From positions 1 through 64,000 of IMG/VR virus record IMGVR_UViG_3300035698_011749: a stretch of 64,000 nt of DNA. The stretch is one strand, 5' to 3'. Source of the DNA: a virus. How positions within the stretch are numbered: the first letter of the stretch is position 1; each line of letters begins with the position of its first letter. A program made the position numbers and the translations under genes. Positions 1-6,891 of the stretch are shown here, piece after piece. The notes below the pieces were generated by a model. The model had not been told where the DNA came from. It saw nothing but the letters and a program-made list of their open reading frames with translations, and searched no databases.

Positions 1-253
1 GTCGAGCACCATGAGATTGTCTATAAGGATATCGAGCTTTATAAGGTAAATATTTCCAAAGATGTTCACCGCAACAAATAATTTCAGAATCAAAGTCAAA
101 AGATACTTTATAAAGTTGTTTATATCCTTGAGGATAAACACCAATAACATCAGTTAAAGAACCATCACCAGCAATAACAATCTCGCCTAACTGAATATCT
201 TCAATATTTTTCCATCCAGCTGGAGTAGCAATTTTAGTTCCGTGTTTAAGAGC
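1..253 (-). other. N-terminal half of an intein in the terminase Walker A loop (probable class 3)
   Basis: Residues 77-160 of the terminase frame form an intein splicing domain. Block A starts at Ala77 (ALKHGTKIATPAGW, then IEDIQLGE). Block B is seen as IICCGEHLW with His140 at B:10 and Trp142 at B:12. The junction falls after the Lys of the P-loop, a classic intein insertion point. Residue 1 is Ala rather than Cys or Ser, so a class 1 mechanism is excluded. Class 3 inteins have a non-nucleophilic first residue and a Trp(B:12)-Cys(F:4)-Thr(G:5) triad, and the Trp is present here. Blocks F and G and any homing endonuclease lie outside the window. Confidence 0.8.
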
Positions 254-481
254 TTTTCCAATCCTATTCGCAGCCATAATACAGCGCTCAGAAAAAGTTT
301 TTCCGAGTTCAAAAAACTGCAAATGTTTTGCGTATTTATCTCTGGAAAGCGGGCCGGTTGATGGATAATACGCATCAATACGATTATGTAGCAGGCGTAT
401 ATTCTTCTCCTTTAGGAGTTTAAGATATTGTTCCTTATGCTCCCGAGAAGCTAAATTAATATTTTGATTAGTTAGGTTCAT
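1..481 (-). CDS. terL: Terminase large subunit, N-terminal part, interrupted by an intein (partial)
   Basis: The ATG overlaps the stop of the small terminase gene (ATGA). The first 76 residues match the start of T7-type packaging ATPases and end in AANRIGK, which is a Walker A motif stopping just before the expected Thr or Ser. From residue 77 the frame continues without a stop but changes to a Hint/intein sequence (see the next entry), and it runs off the window edge. The rest of the same ATPase (Walker B onwards) is at the other end of the window, on the same strand, as expected if the genome is circular or permuted. TerL pumps DNA into the prohead and makes the end cuts. Partial only because of the window edge. 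Confidence 0.85.
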   Translation of the reverse strand, partial: MNLTNQNINLASREHKEQYLKLLKEKNIRLLHNRIDAYYPSTGPLSRDKYAKHLQFFELGKTFSERCIMAANRIGKALKHGTKIATPAGWKNIEDIQLGEIVIAGDGSLTDVIGVYPQGYKQLYKVSFDFDSEIICCGEHLWKYLPYKARYPYRQSHGAR

Positions 482-1089
482 TTTTTGATATTATTAAATG
501 GATCGAATTCAGTATTATTTAGAGTTTCTTTAATTTCTTCTGATAGCTCAGGTTTAGGTACAACTAAAGGTTCAGGTTCAGGGTCATAATCAGACCGAGG
601 AATTAATTCAATGCCTCCTTCTCCATCAGCTGTTTCCTTACTATCTGTTTCAGCAAGCCCGCCAAACTGTGTCTTGCTAATTGATCCTTGCAAAGCAGTG
701 ATTTCAGCATCAATTTCTTCATCAGACTTAGTTTGAAAAACCATGTCGATGTTAAGTTTGTCTGGAGCTTTAAAACCAGACCTGTCAAGAACATCTTTGG
801 CAGCGTTAAGTTGAACAGATGCAGGAGCTTTCTGCTCGGGATCAAGCAATCGTCCGAGAGTTGTTAAAGCATTTTTGTTCATTGAAATAAGTTCTTTTCT
901 TACATCGATCGTAGCTTCTGTTATCTTGTCATTTAATCCATTCAAGTAAGCTTTGCCTAAAGGTGAATTTAAAACCTGAGAAATTGTTATTGTCGAGACG
1001 CCAATACGTTCAGCTATCTCAGGCGCCTTGAATCCGTTAAAAGACATCTGGATTATGTTTCTGTGATGGGCTTTAAGTTCTTTAAGCAT
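478..1089 (-). CDS. terS: Terminase small subunit
   Basis: The 203-residue protein has an N-terminal helix-turn-helix (about residues 5-45: HHRNIIQMSFNGFKAPEIAE then RIGVSTITISQVLNSP), a helical oligomerisation core to about residue 110, and a Pro/Glu-rich C-terminal tail. This is the usual plan of phage small terminases that recognise the packaging site and load the large subunit. It lies immediately upstream of terL with a 4-nt overlap, so the two are translationally coupled. It is part of the late leftward operon. The family is assigned from the HTH plus position; the tail is not diagnostic. Confidence 0.8.
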   Translation of the reverse strand: MLKELKAHHRNIIQMSFNGFKAPEIAERIGVSTITISQVLNSPLGKAYLNGLNDKITEATIDVRKELISMNKNALTTLGRLLDPEQKAPASVQLNAAKDVLDRSGFKAPDKLNIDMVFQTKSDEEIDAEITALQGSISKTQFGGLAETDSKETADGEGGIELIPRSDYDPEPEPLVVPKPELSEEIKETLNNTEFDPFNNIKK

Positions 1090-1124
1090 GGCTTGCCCTT
1101 ATTCGCTATAAGTCTTCCTGTAAG

Positions 1125-1301
1125 TTATTTAAGCGAGTCCTGTAATCGCTTATTTCGGTTTTTGATAGTCCTCGTGACAGATGAGCCAAGGTCACTATAC
1201 GTTTGCTTCTTTTCTGGTGTTGGTGCTGGTGCTGGTTCTTGCGCTTTGATTTCTGGCCCAGCTTTTAATGCCTTCTGCATCTCTTGATGATATTTGTTCA
1301 T
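1125..1301 (-). CDS. Small protein, first gene of the late operon
   Basis: The 58-residue basic protein has a Pro/Ala-rich stretch (EPAPAPTPEKKQ). The ATG is preceded by GGAGG at good spacing; an upstream in-frame TTG overlaps that ribosome-binding site and is not the likely start. It is the first gene behind the leftward promoter and precedes terS. No family is recognised. Its position suggests a packaging or late-regulation accessory role, which is only inference. Confidence 0.55.
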   Translation of the reverse strand: MNKYHQEMQKALKAGPEIKAQEPAPAPTPEKKQTYSDLGSSVTRTIKNRNKRLQDSLK

Positions 1302-1371
1302 TATATCCTCCAAAGTGATTTATGGTTATTAATCTTTTCATTGCTTCTTCAGATAGTGATTATTTTGACCT

Positions 1372-1401
1372 ATTGTACTATAGTCTAATGGGAGATGTCA
1401 A
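1372..1401 (-). promoter_or_regulatory. Sigma-70-type promoter of the late leftward operon
   Basis: Read on the minus strand, TTGACA is followed 18 bp later by TACAAT. It is about 70 bp upstream of the first late gene and points into terS/terL. The -35 box is consensus and the -10 differs at one position. Confidence 0.65.
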
Positions 1402-1575
1402 GGGAAAAATTAGTATTTTTAATGTTTTTTTCACTGGAAAAAGTGCCTTTTGGAGTATTTAAAATCTCCCCTTGGCTATATATCCAGTAAAGTTGGCTAA
1501 CCATTTAGCGTTGATAACCTGGTAAATGCTGCCAAAGTTAACGCAGCTAAAATCGTTCCCTGACTTCGTCAGTGT

Positions 1576-1589
1576 GTTCATTTATGAAC
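1576..1589. promoter_or_regulatory. Copy 1 of the dispersed palindromic site GTTCATnnATGAAC
   Basis: GTTCATTTATGAAC has perfect 6-bp arms and a two-base centre, here extended by one pair to TGTTCATTTATGAACA. The same 14-mer (in one or other orientation) occurs at four other intergenic places. This copy lies between the divergent promoters, as expected for an operator. Confidence 0.6.
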
Positions 1590-1829
1590 AGCCAGCTTTG
1601 CCATTCTAACTCTTTGACTGCTTCAACTCGTTGCCTGTTTCAACTTGTTGGTTTTTTAACTTTTGGGTGTTGAGTCAAGTAGACGCTTAAAATTGCTGGG
1701 ACTCGTAGAGATATATAGAAAGACTAATGCTCTATTTAAAATCGAGGCAACGACTTGCTTAAAGTTTCAATCAATCTAAAATTGTTCCCGTCAACAAGTT
1801 GACAGCTCAACAAGTTAATACCAATAGAC

Positions 1830-2067
1830 TGGCATGATTATTGCAATTGGGAATTATACAGACTGGCATAGGTATTGCATGTGCAGTCTGGCACAATGTT
1901 TGCATACCATTGAACTGGCATAGTTGTTGCATAGGTGACCTGGCATGGAAGTTGCATATCAACAAGTTGGCATGGGTATTGCAATGGGTAGGTATGGCAC
2001 GAGGTTTGCATATCAATATTTTTGAGCCTTTTAAACGATTAGCTGACCGTTTGGCACGCCTTTTGCA
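1830..2067 (+). promoter_or_regulatory. Array of eight tandem sigma-54-type (-24/-12) promoter elements
   Basis: Eight 16-bp elements fit TGGCAYRNNNNTTGCA, starting at 1830, 1864, 1889, 1916, 1941, 1968, 1995 and 2052, all on the plus strand. GG and GC are always exactly 10 bp apart, as in RpoN promoters (TGGCACG-N4-TTGCW). The unit spacing is 25-34 bp except 57 bp before the last. Outside the elements the spacers differ. The array is bracketed by GACAGCTCRACAAG at 1801-1814 and 2099-2112. It could be a multi-start promoter, a sponge for host sigma-54, or iterons that happen to resemble it. The match itself is read directly from the sequence; the function is inferred. Confidence 0.8.
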
Positions 2068-2184
2068 ATTCCTTATTATATAGGGCGTTTTGGGTTTTGA
2101 CAGCTCGACAAGATATAAAAACGTTTAAAAAGGATAGTGATTTTAATAGGTTATAAAATACTTTCAGAAAAGTGAAAAAAAGAC

Positions 2185-2213
2185 TTGACAAACCGGTTTG
2201 GGGTAATTATGAT
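2185..2213 (+). promoter_or_regulatory. Strong sigma-70-type promoter of the early operon
   Basis: TTGACA, a 17-bp spacer and TATGAT lie 75 bp upstream of the first early gene. This is very close to consensus and is expected to be read by the host housekeeping RNA polymerase at once after infection. Confidence 0.8.
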
Positions 2214-2287
2214 TAGAGCCAAATAAAACGGTGAACGGTTCTAACGGGCAGTAAGACCAAACTTTTTAAAATGAGAGGAGTAGCATC

Positions 2288-2767
2288 ATGGCAAAATCGA
2301 TTTATGACATCCTGGCGGACTTGGAAACAGAGACAAGTGTACCAGAACATGGAATGGTAGCGCATACCTTTCCACGTGACCTGTTGCCGACCGCGGAGGA
2401 GTTTGAAAACGGGGAGGAATTGCTCAATTGGGCCGAGGGTTTGGACGTTGTCCATGCCTGCCTGCAAAAAGGCGTGCAAAAATTCTTGATTGATCTGCGG
2501 GCAACTTTCAAAGCGGTCAAAAAAGATGAAACATGGACCTTTGAAAAAGGTCAGAAAGCGGTCGATGATGCGGTCTGGAACGTCACTAACCGGCCATCAG
2601 TCAATGATAAGGAAGCTGTCAAAAAGAAAACGATTTTCGATGCAAACTTGGCAATAGCCAAAGCCATGACCGCGACAAAGGGAATCAGTGAGAAAATGAT
2701 CATTGATACTCTGACCACATCTTGCGGAGCTGAAATGGCGCAGGAAATTGTTGATTCAATCAAGTAA
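2288..2767 (+). CDS. First early protein, unknown function
   Basis: The 159-residue, mostly helical acidic protein has a good ribosome-binding site (GAGGAG). It has its own strong promoter upstream and its own terminator downstream, so it is a monocistronic unit. Base composition is more GC-rich than in the following genes. No recognised motif. First-expressed phage proteins often redirect the host, but nothing in the sequence shows this here. Confidence 0.75.
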   Translation: MAKSIYDILADLETETSVPEHGMVAHTFPRDLLPTAEEFENGEELLNWAEGLDVVHACLQKGVQKFLIDLRATFKAVKKDETWTFEKGQKAVDDAVWNVTNRPSVNDKEAVKKKTIFDANLAIAKAMTATKGISEKMIIDTLTTSCGAEMAQEIVDSIK

Positions 2768-2782
2768 GTAACTTTTAACCAT

Positions 2783-2822
2783 AGGTCCGGTTTGCTTGCA
2801 TAGGAATCGGACCTTTCTTTTG
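2783..2822 (+). terminator. Rho-independent terminator after the first early gene
   Basis: AGGTCCG (2783-2789) pairs with CGGACCT (2808-2814), followed by a T-rich tail. It lies 16 bp after the stop codon. Confidence 0.7.
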
Positions 2823-2982
2823 GATTTAATTCCTCTTGCCGGTTATGCCGGTCTACCGATCCTACCCGCCAAACCGTTTTAAGCCGCCAAACCGCCACGA
2901 CAAGCGACAATTCCTATCTACCCTAACCGACCTATGAACCAAACCGGGAAACAGCCTGTATGGCTGTGTTTTGGGGTGATTT

Positions 2983-3304
2983 AATGGTGATCGATGTAAA
3001 CAGTATACAATAACCATAGTGCTGTTCGAAAGACAGACACCTAAAATTAGAGGGGAGGTTAATGGGTATAGGGATGTAATTGGTATAGGTATAGAGGGTA
3101 GGGTGGGGTGGGGGTCAGTCTTTCTTCTTAGAATTTTTTTTTTATGAATCCTCATTCATTTTTTGAACTGGGGAGGGCGCCACCCAATACCGGACCCCAA
3201 CTCTCGATTACTAACTCACCCCAATTTGAACCCTTTGTAATATGAGCACAGACACCCCCCCAAAGAGGTGTGGTTATTGTATACTGTTTACATCGATCAC
3301 CATT
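2983..3304. repeat. Perfect 34-bp inverted repeat flanking a 254-bp non-coding segment
   Basis: The arms are 2983-3016 and 3271-3304 and are exact reverse complements over 34 bp. Each arm contains the palindromes GTATAC and ATCGAT. Between them lie a G-quadruplex motif, a run of T and a small inverted repeat (ATGAAT...ATTCAT, 3144-3159). No convincing gene is present from 2768 to 3654. Candidate replication origin or a miniature element with terminal inverted repeats; the sequence does not decide. Confidence 0.85.
3096..3114 (+). other. Canonical G-quadruplex motif inside the inverted repeat
   Basis: Four G-runs of 3, 3, 4 and 5 are separated by loops of 2, 1 and 1 bases (GGGTAGGGTGGGGTGGGGG). 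This is the standard G3+N1-7 pattern with very short loops, which favours a stable parallel fold. It lies in the middle of the segment bounded by the 34-bp inverted repeat. Confidence 0.75.
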
Positions 3305-3350
3305 TTCTTGCCCACCAACCCATTGATAAATCAACCAACCAGCAGTTTGG

Positions 3351-3560
3351 GCTGGCAAGCCAGGTTGGTATTTCAACCAGTGGGTCAGCAAGCCGATGTT
3401 AGGCTGGCAAGCCAGTCAGCCACACCAACCAGCTGGCATGTTCCAACTTTTGGCACATTTCAGCCAGCCAAGCCAGGCTCAAAAGTGGATCGGCAAGCCG
3501 ATGTTAAAAGCTAAATCAGTTGGTACGAGCAAACCATTTTGCGTCAGCAAGCCAGTAGGC
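3351..3560 (+). repeat. Cluster of short GCAAGCC repeats upstream of an early promoter
   Basis: GCAAGCC recurs near 3355, 3388, 3407, 3493 and 3547. Two copies share the longer 14-mer GCAAGCCGATGTTA (3388-3401 and 3493-3506), and others lie in TGGCAAGCCA palindromes. CCAACC/GGTTGG motifs are interspersed. No gene fits here. The cluster sits just upstream of the next sigma-70 promoter and may bind a replication or regulatory protein. Confidence 0.5.
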
Positions 3561-3595
3561 ATCAGCCAAACAGTTAGACAGGGCTGAAAAAGTTG

Positions 3596-3624
3596 TTGAC
3601 AGTCACGGTTGGATGTGTTATTGT
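3596..3624 (+). promoter_or_regulatory. Sigma-70-type promoter for the main early operon
   Basis: TTGACA, a 17-bp spacer and TATTGT are followed within 50 bp by the first gene of the long early operon. It begins transcription again after the terminator at 2783. Confidence 0.65.
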
Positions 3625-3669
3625 TTACACGTACACTAAATATTAACCCATTACATGAAAGGATCAGTT

Positions 3670-3879
3670 ATGAAAAATTTTAATCTTGATGCAATGACAG
3701 CAGTTTTTAAAGCGGCGATTGAGGAGATTAAAACAGTAGTTAAGAGCTTGCCGACAGAGGAAGCAAGAGAATATGTCGTTTTTATATTAATCCTTATGGG
3801 CTGGAACCAGCAGGAAATGGGTTATATCATTCAAAAAGACGAAACGTTAAGATTGCTTTTTTCAGTTAATTTACAGTAA
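3670..3879 (+). CDS. Small early protein, unknown function
   Basis: The 69-residue protein starts MKNFNLDAMTAVF and is mainly helical. The chosen ATG has AAAGGA at proper spacing; an in-frame ATG 15 bp upstream has no ribosome-binding site. No family is recognised. The reading frame may once have extended further (see the adjoining start-less frame). Confidence 0.5.
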   Translation: MKNFNLDAMTAVFKAAIEEIKTVVKSLPTEEAREYVVFILILMGWNQQEMGYIIQKDETLRLLFSVNLQ

Positions 3880-4049
3880 ATTGGTTTAATGGTGATTTTA
3901 TTAATCAGTTAATTAAGGTTAAAGGTAAGAATGAAGCTAAAGTAATCTGTAAAAACCATTTGCTTCCTAATAGCTTTAAAATAGCTCTTAACTGGTTTAA
4001 TAGATATGAGAGATATTCGAAAGAAACTTGGGAAAAAATCTTCAAATAA
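3870..4049 (+). pseudogene. Start-less open frame of 59 codons, possible frameshifted gene remnant
   Basis: In the -1 frame relative to the preceding gene, an open frame with protein-like composition (FTVNWFNGDF, later IALNWFNRYERYSKETW) begins right where the previous protein ends. It has no ATG, GTG or TTG start. It ends in TAA shortly before the ATG of the next gene. It may be the C-terminal part of the upstream gene separated by a one-base change, or a gene fragment. Confidence 0.35.
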
Positions 4050-4059
4050 AAAGGCCAAT

Positions 4060-4347
4060 ATGAACCTCTTAACCATTATTTATTCCGAACAGATTGAATA
4101 CTTGGAACCATTCAAAGCCAAAGCAACTCATTGGTTGCCAGAAATTTGGAAAGACCCACCAAAAGAATATCAACCTACCGATGTAATCTGCACTACCAAG
4201 CAATCATACCTTGAGCTTGTAAAGACTCTCATTCAGGCAGGCAACATAAACCATTCAGAAGTCATTTATATTGTGAGCGATTCAACAGGGGCAGTTGCCT
4301 ACACTTTTGATAAGGCAGGCAACTTTAATAACTTTTTCAAAATATGA
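4060..4347 (+). CDS. Hypothetical early protein
   Basis: The 95-residue protein starts MNLLTIIYSEQIEYL. This internal ATG follows AAAAAGG and comes after the end of the preceding start-less frame. The longer frame from 4006 would overlap it and lacks a ribosome-binding site. The mixed alpha/beta look (VICTTKQSYLEL, EVIYIVSDS) is not assigned to a family. Confidence 0.5.
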   Translation: MNLLTIIYSEQIEYLEPFKAKATHWLPEIWKDPPKEYQPTDVICTTKQSYLELVKTLIQAGNINHSEVIYIVSDSTGAVAYTFDKAGNFNNFFKI

Positions 4348-4358
4348 AAGGAGCAACC

Positions 4359-4562
4359 ATGTATGTAGATCCAAATTTTAAAACCAAAAAGGCATTCAAA
4401 GAAGCAATATCAGCAGGTCAAAAAGTATCAGTATTCAGTCCTGGCATGTTTCCTGCCAAAACTGATGGTACTGAAACTATTGAAGGGCCACATTATCCAA
4501 AACCACACACCTGGTATGCACAAGTACAAGTTAAAAATGGTTATGTGACTAAAGTTAGTTGA
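4359..4562 (+). CDS. Hypothetical early protein
   Basis: The 67-residue protein starts MYVDPNFKTKKAF and has AAAGGAG 7 bp upstream of the ATG. An upstream in-frame ATG overlaps the preceding gene and is less likely. A small basic beta-rich protein with no family recognised. Confidence 0.5.
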   Translation: MYVDPNFKTKKAFKEAISAGQKVSVFSPGMFPAKTDGTETIEGPHYPKPHTWYAQVQVKNGYVTKVS

Positions 4563-4570
4563 TTATTTAC

Positions 4571-4642
4571 CCTGCCGATCATGGATCAGAGGAGTGAACA
4601 AACGTGCGCCCATTTAATTTGATTCACGGATTGATCGGCAGG
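4571..4642 (+). repeat. Intercistronic 11-bp inverted repeat
   Basis: CCTGCCGATCA (4571-4581) is the exact complement of TGATCGGCAGG (4632-4642), with a 50-nt loop. There is no U-run after it, so it is more likely an mRNA-stabilising or processing hairpin than a terminator. Confidence 0.5.
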
Positions 4643-4688
4643 CATGAGTAATCAACCGTTAACCTATAACAAAAAAGGAGTATGAGCC

Positions 4689-4883
4689 ATGAACATTTTG
4701 AAGCAAGTATTACTTAATAAGGGATTTAAACAATCAGACAATTCAAAACTTAAAAATATTAATAGCTTTGCGCAATGCAACTGCGGGCGTATTCTTAATT
4801 CTAAAGGTTTGTGTCCATTTTGTCATAGCACTTTCATAGCAACAACTACCAAAAACTTTAAACTACGAAAGAAAGGAGCATAA
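4689..4883 (+). CDS. Small zinc-ribbon protein
   Basis: The 64-residue protein has a CNCG...CPFCH zinc-ribbon pair at about residues 30-46. A strong AAAGGAG site precedes the ATG. Probably a small metal-binding, nucleic-acid or protein-interaction module. No specific function is recognised. Confidence 0.6.
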   Translation: MNILKQVLLNKGFKQSDNSKLKNINSFAQCNCGRILNSKGLCPFCHSTFIATTTKNFKLRKKGA

Positions 4884-4886
4884 ATT

Positions 4887-5135
4887 ATGATCGCTAAAAA
4901 CATCTTTACAGAAGAAGTTATCAGAGATCTGGACCCGTCCGATAATGAAAGTATTTACTACTCGATGGACAAAAGAGACTGGGAATTTTATGAAAAGTTT
5001 AGTCCAGAAGATGGTTTTTCAACAAATCCGATTGCGATCCTCTTTATAGATCGGAAAAAAAGATACATTTTCAGTCTTGCTAATTTGATATATGTTTATG
5101 TCAGTACGGCTGGCCATCTGATTAGATCTTATTAA
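4887..5135 (+). CDS. Hypothetical early protein
   Basis: The 82-residue acidic protein is rich in aromatic residues, with a hydrophobic end (YIFSLANLIYVYVSTAGHLI) that could be a core strand or weak membrane segment. GAAAGGAG precedes the ATG. No family is recognised. Confidence 0.55.
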   Translation: MIAKNIFTEEVIRDLDPSDNESIYYSMDKRDWEFYEKFSPEDGFSTNPIAILFIDRKKRYIFSLANLIYVYVSTAGHLIRSY

Positions 5136-5147
5136 AAGGAATAAACC

Positions 5148-5699
5148 ATGACCATGCAAGAAATGCAAAATTGGATAGAACAAAAAACTGATCAATATAT
5201 CGCAATTTGGAACAATCAGAGCGATGTAAAAGTCACCAATATTACAAGTCAATTCAATCTAAAAGGCTGTACGGCAGGCTATTTCTGCGCCAAGCCGGGC
5301 GGCAATTATTTTAGGTGGAACCTTTCATTGGCATTAGAAAACCAGTCCGAGTATCAACAAACTGTCGGCCATGAAGTGGCGCATTTAATTACCCGCACTC
5401 TGGATAAAGTCAACAATCGAAAAAGCAATCCACATGGCTGGCTCTGGAAAAGTGTTATGCATTCACTTGGGCTGGCTTCAAAAAGGACACATAGTTACAA
5501 AACAGAAAAGGCCAGAAAGGTCAAGCATCACATATCTTGGAATTGTCCATCTTGTGGAAGATCAGCCAAATTTACAATGACCAAATATCGAAACATGCTC
5601 AAAAGTATGGTTTCATCTTCAGGCAGAACTACTTACCGATGTGATTGTGGCCAATATGTGAATGTTCTTAATGATTGTAAACCTGACATAGAGATATAA
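5148..5699 (+). CDS. SprT-like zinc metalloprotease domain protein
   Basis: The 183-residue protein has the zincin motif HEVAH (about residues 76-80), a downstream HGWLWKSVMHSLGL third-ligand region typical of SprT/Spartan proteins, and a C-terminal zinc ribbon (CPSCG ... CDCG, about residues 133-170). SprT-like proteases cut DNA-bound proteins in eukaryotes; the role in phages is not established. It lies in the early operon among small genes. Both metal sites look intact. Confidence 0.85.
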   Translation: MTMQEMQNWIEQKTDQYIAIWNNQSDVKVTNITSQFNLKGCTAGYFCAKPGGNYFRWNLSLALENQSEYQQTVGHEVAHLITRTLDKVNNRKSNPHGWLWKSVMHSLGLASKRTHSYKTEKARKVKHHISWNCPSCGRSAKFTMTKYRNMLKSMVSSSGRTTYRCDCGQYVNVLNDCKPDIEI

Positions 5700-5713
5700 A
5701 GGCGGAGAATGAT

Positions 5714-6055
5714 ATGTTAAAAACTGATAAAGAACAGGAAATCTTGGAGCTTCAAGCAAAGAAAGAACTTTTAACTCCTGGACTCAAAGAAGCATTTGAA
5801 AACAAAACCAATGCATACAGAGCTTATATGGAATTAAACTTCAAATGGATGCGCCTAAGGGATGAGTTTGAAGCTTTTGATCGGGAAGAAAAACTAATCT
5901 TTTTTAGCATTCCAAAGAATAAAACCAAGCCAACTAAGAAAATGCCTAAAGATTATGCTAAAGAAGCGCAAGAGAATGCAAAGAAAACTGCCATGAAAGC
6001 CTTGGAAAGTTTACCAGCCGAACTTCGGGAACAAATTTTAAAGCAATTTAAATAA
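5714..6055 (+). CDS. Helical protein with the shared C-terminal LPxE tail
   Basis: The 113-residue, mostly coiled, charged protein ends with ALESLPAELREQILKQFK. Three other early proteins (6071, 11546 and 18165) end with a clearly related stretch while the rest of their sequences differ. This suggests a common docking or sorting tail. No known family is recognised for the body. Confidence 0.65.
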   Translation: MLKTDKEQEILELQAKKELLTPGLKEAFENKTNAYRAYMELNFKWMRLRDEFEAFDREEKLIFFSIPKNKTKPTKKMPKDYAKEAQENAKKTAMKALESLPAELREQILKQFK

Positions 6056-6070
6056 AGGAGAATTATAAAT

Positions 6071-6400
6071 ATGAAACGAGCTCTTTGCACTAATTGTAAA
6101 TTTAAAACTACTGATAAATGTTGGCCAGGCCCAGTAATGCTTTGTGGACATCCTTATTTTAAAAAAGCTGTCACTTATGAAGATGCAATTATTAAATGGA
6201 TAACTATGGATAATGGCGATAAAGAGGCTGTTTCGGATAAGTGTCCATGGCCAGAAAGTGAATGTGTAAAAACTTCTAACAATTCGATTTCTTTGCCACC
6301 TATCCAAATAACAGAAAAGGCAAGTAAAATGTTATTAAAATCTTTAGAAAATTTGCCAGCCGAAGTTCGGCAACAGATATTGAATCAATGGAATGCATGA
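6071..6400 (+). CDS. Cysteine-rich protein with the shared C-terminal LPxE tail
   Basis: The N-terminal half has cysteines CTNC...C...C and later CPWPESEC, suggesting a metal-binding fold (about residues 6-66). The C-terminus LKSLENLPAEVRQQILNQW is the shared tail also seen in the preceding gene. It has 109 residues and is preceded by AAAGGAG. Function is unknown. Confidence 0.65.
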   Translation: MKRALCTNCKFKTTDKCWPGPVMLCGHPYFKKAVTYEDAIIKWITMDNGDKEAVSDKCPWPESECVKTSNNSISLPPIQITEKASKMLLKSLENLPAEVRQQILNQWNA

Positions 6401-6441
6401 TTCTTTATATATTTATAAAAGATAAGGAAAGGAGGTAGAAA

Positions 6442-6678
6442 ATGAAAAAGATTAGAAAAAAGGATATTGAAAGATGGTTGAAGAGATCTAATGAAAAGGC
6501 AAAAATGGTTTGTCCAAGAGAAGCAGTTATACCTTGTGAGTTTTGCGAGCGACTGTTTCCAAAGATAGTAAAGACTTTTACGTGCCCTTGCGACACATAC
6601 AAACTCTCTTACGTCCGTTCACGCGCCCAGAGATACCTTAATGGAAATCTTCAACACTTGTTTGACGGTAGAACATAG
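6442..6678 (+). CDS. Small basic cysteine-containing protein
   Basis: The 78-residue protein has a strong AAAGGAGG site. It has a Lys/Arg-rich N-terminus and cysteines in CPREAVIPCEFC and FTCPC, a probable zinc site. No family is recognised. Confidence 0.55.
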   Translation: MKKIRKKDIERWLKRSNEKAKMVCPREAVIPCEFCERLFPKIVKTFTCPCDTYKLSYVRSRAQRYLNGNLQHLFDGRT

Positions 6679-6694
6679 GGAAAGGAAAAGAGTT

Positions 6695-6877
6695 ATGCTT
6701 ACTGGTAATTTAGACCTACCAAACACTGATGGAGTTGAAATTAAAGAAGGTATTATATTAATTGGGCAGCCTACTCCAAGACCTGATTTAGGACCTACAT
6801 CAATGATATGTTTAGCTAATATATTTGGTAATTTAGCATTAGTAGAATTAAAATTATCATTTAAATTAACAGATTAG
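6695..6877 (+). CDS. Small hypothetical protein
   Basis: The 60-residue beta-rich protein begins MLTGNLDLPNTDGVEIKEG. The ATG has GGAAAGGA upstream; the longer in-frame start overlaps the previous gene out of frame and lacks a site. No family is recognised. Confidence 0.5.
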   Translation: MLTGNLDLPNTDGVEIKEGIILIGQPTPRPDLGPTSMICLANIFGNLALVELKLSFKLTD

Positions 6878-6891
6878 CAGGAGGTGACATT

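Larger units (their letters stand above)
1302..2287. promoter_or_regulatory. Divergent control region between the late and early operons
   Basis: No convincing gene is seen in this stretch of nearly 1 kb. It holds the late promoter, one copy of the dispersed 14-bp palindrome, and a repeated 14-mer CTAAAATYGTTCCC at 1547-1560 and 1776-1789. It also holds TCAACAAGTT copies at 1791 and 1807 (a related one near 1959), the eightfold sigma-54-type array and the early sigma-70 promoter. Repeat density suggests a regulatory hub, possibly with an origin function. Confidence 0.7.

Noticed and set aside
1830-2067. CRISPR array
   Set aside because: The repeated units are only 16 bp with variable inner bases, spacers are 9-18 bp, and no cas operon is present (the Cas4-like nuclease is in a phage recombination cluster).
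1807-2083. Open frames on both strands through the sigma-54-type array
   Set aside because: They arise from the repeats, have no ribosome-binding site, and the repeat positions follow the promoter motif rather than codons.
3354-3480. Further sigma-54 elements (TGGCATGTT..., TGGCACATT...)
   Set aside because: The -12 TTGC half is missing at the right spacing.
2862-3587. Several open frames over the inverted repeat region
   Set aside because: Composition is unlike the phage's proteins; frames follow the repeats and G/C tracts, and lack translation signals.
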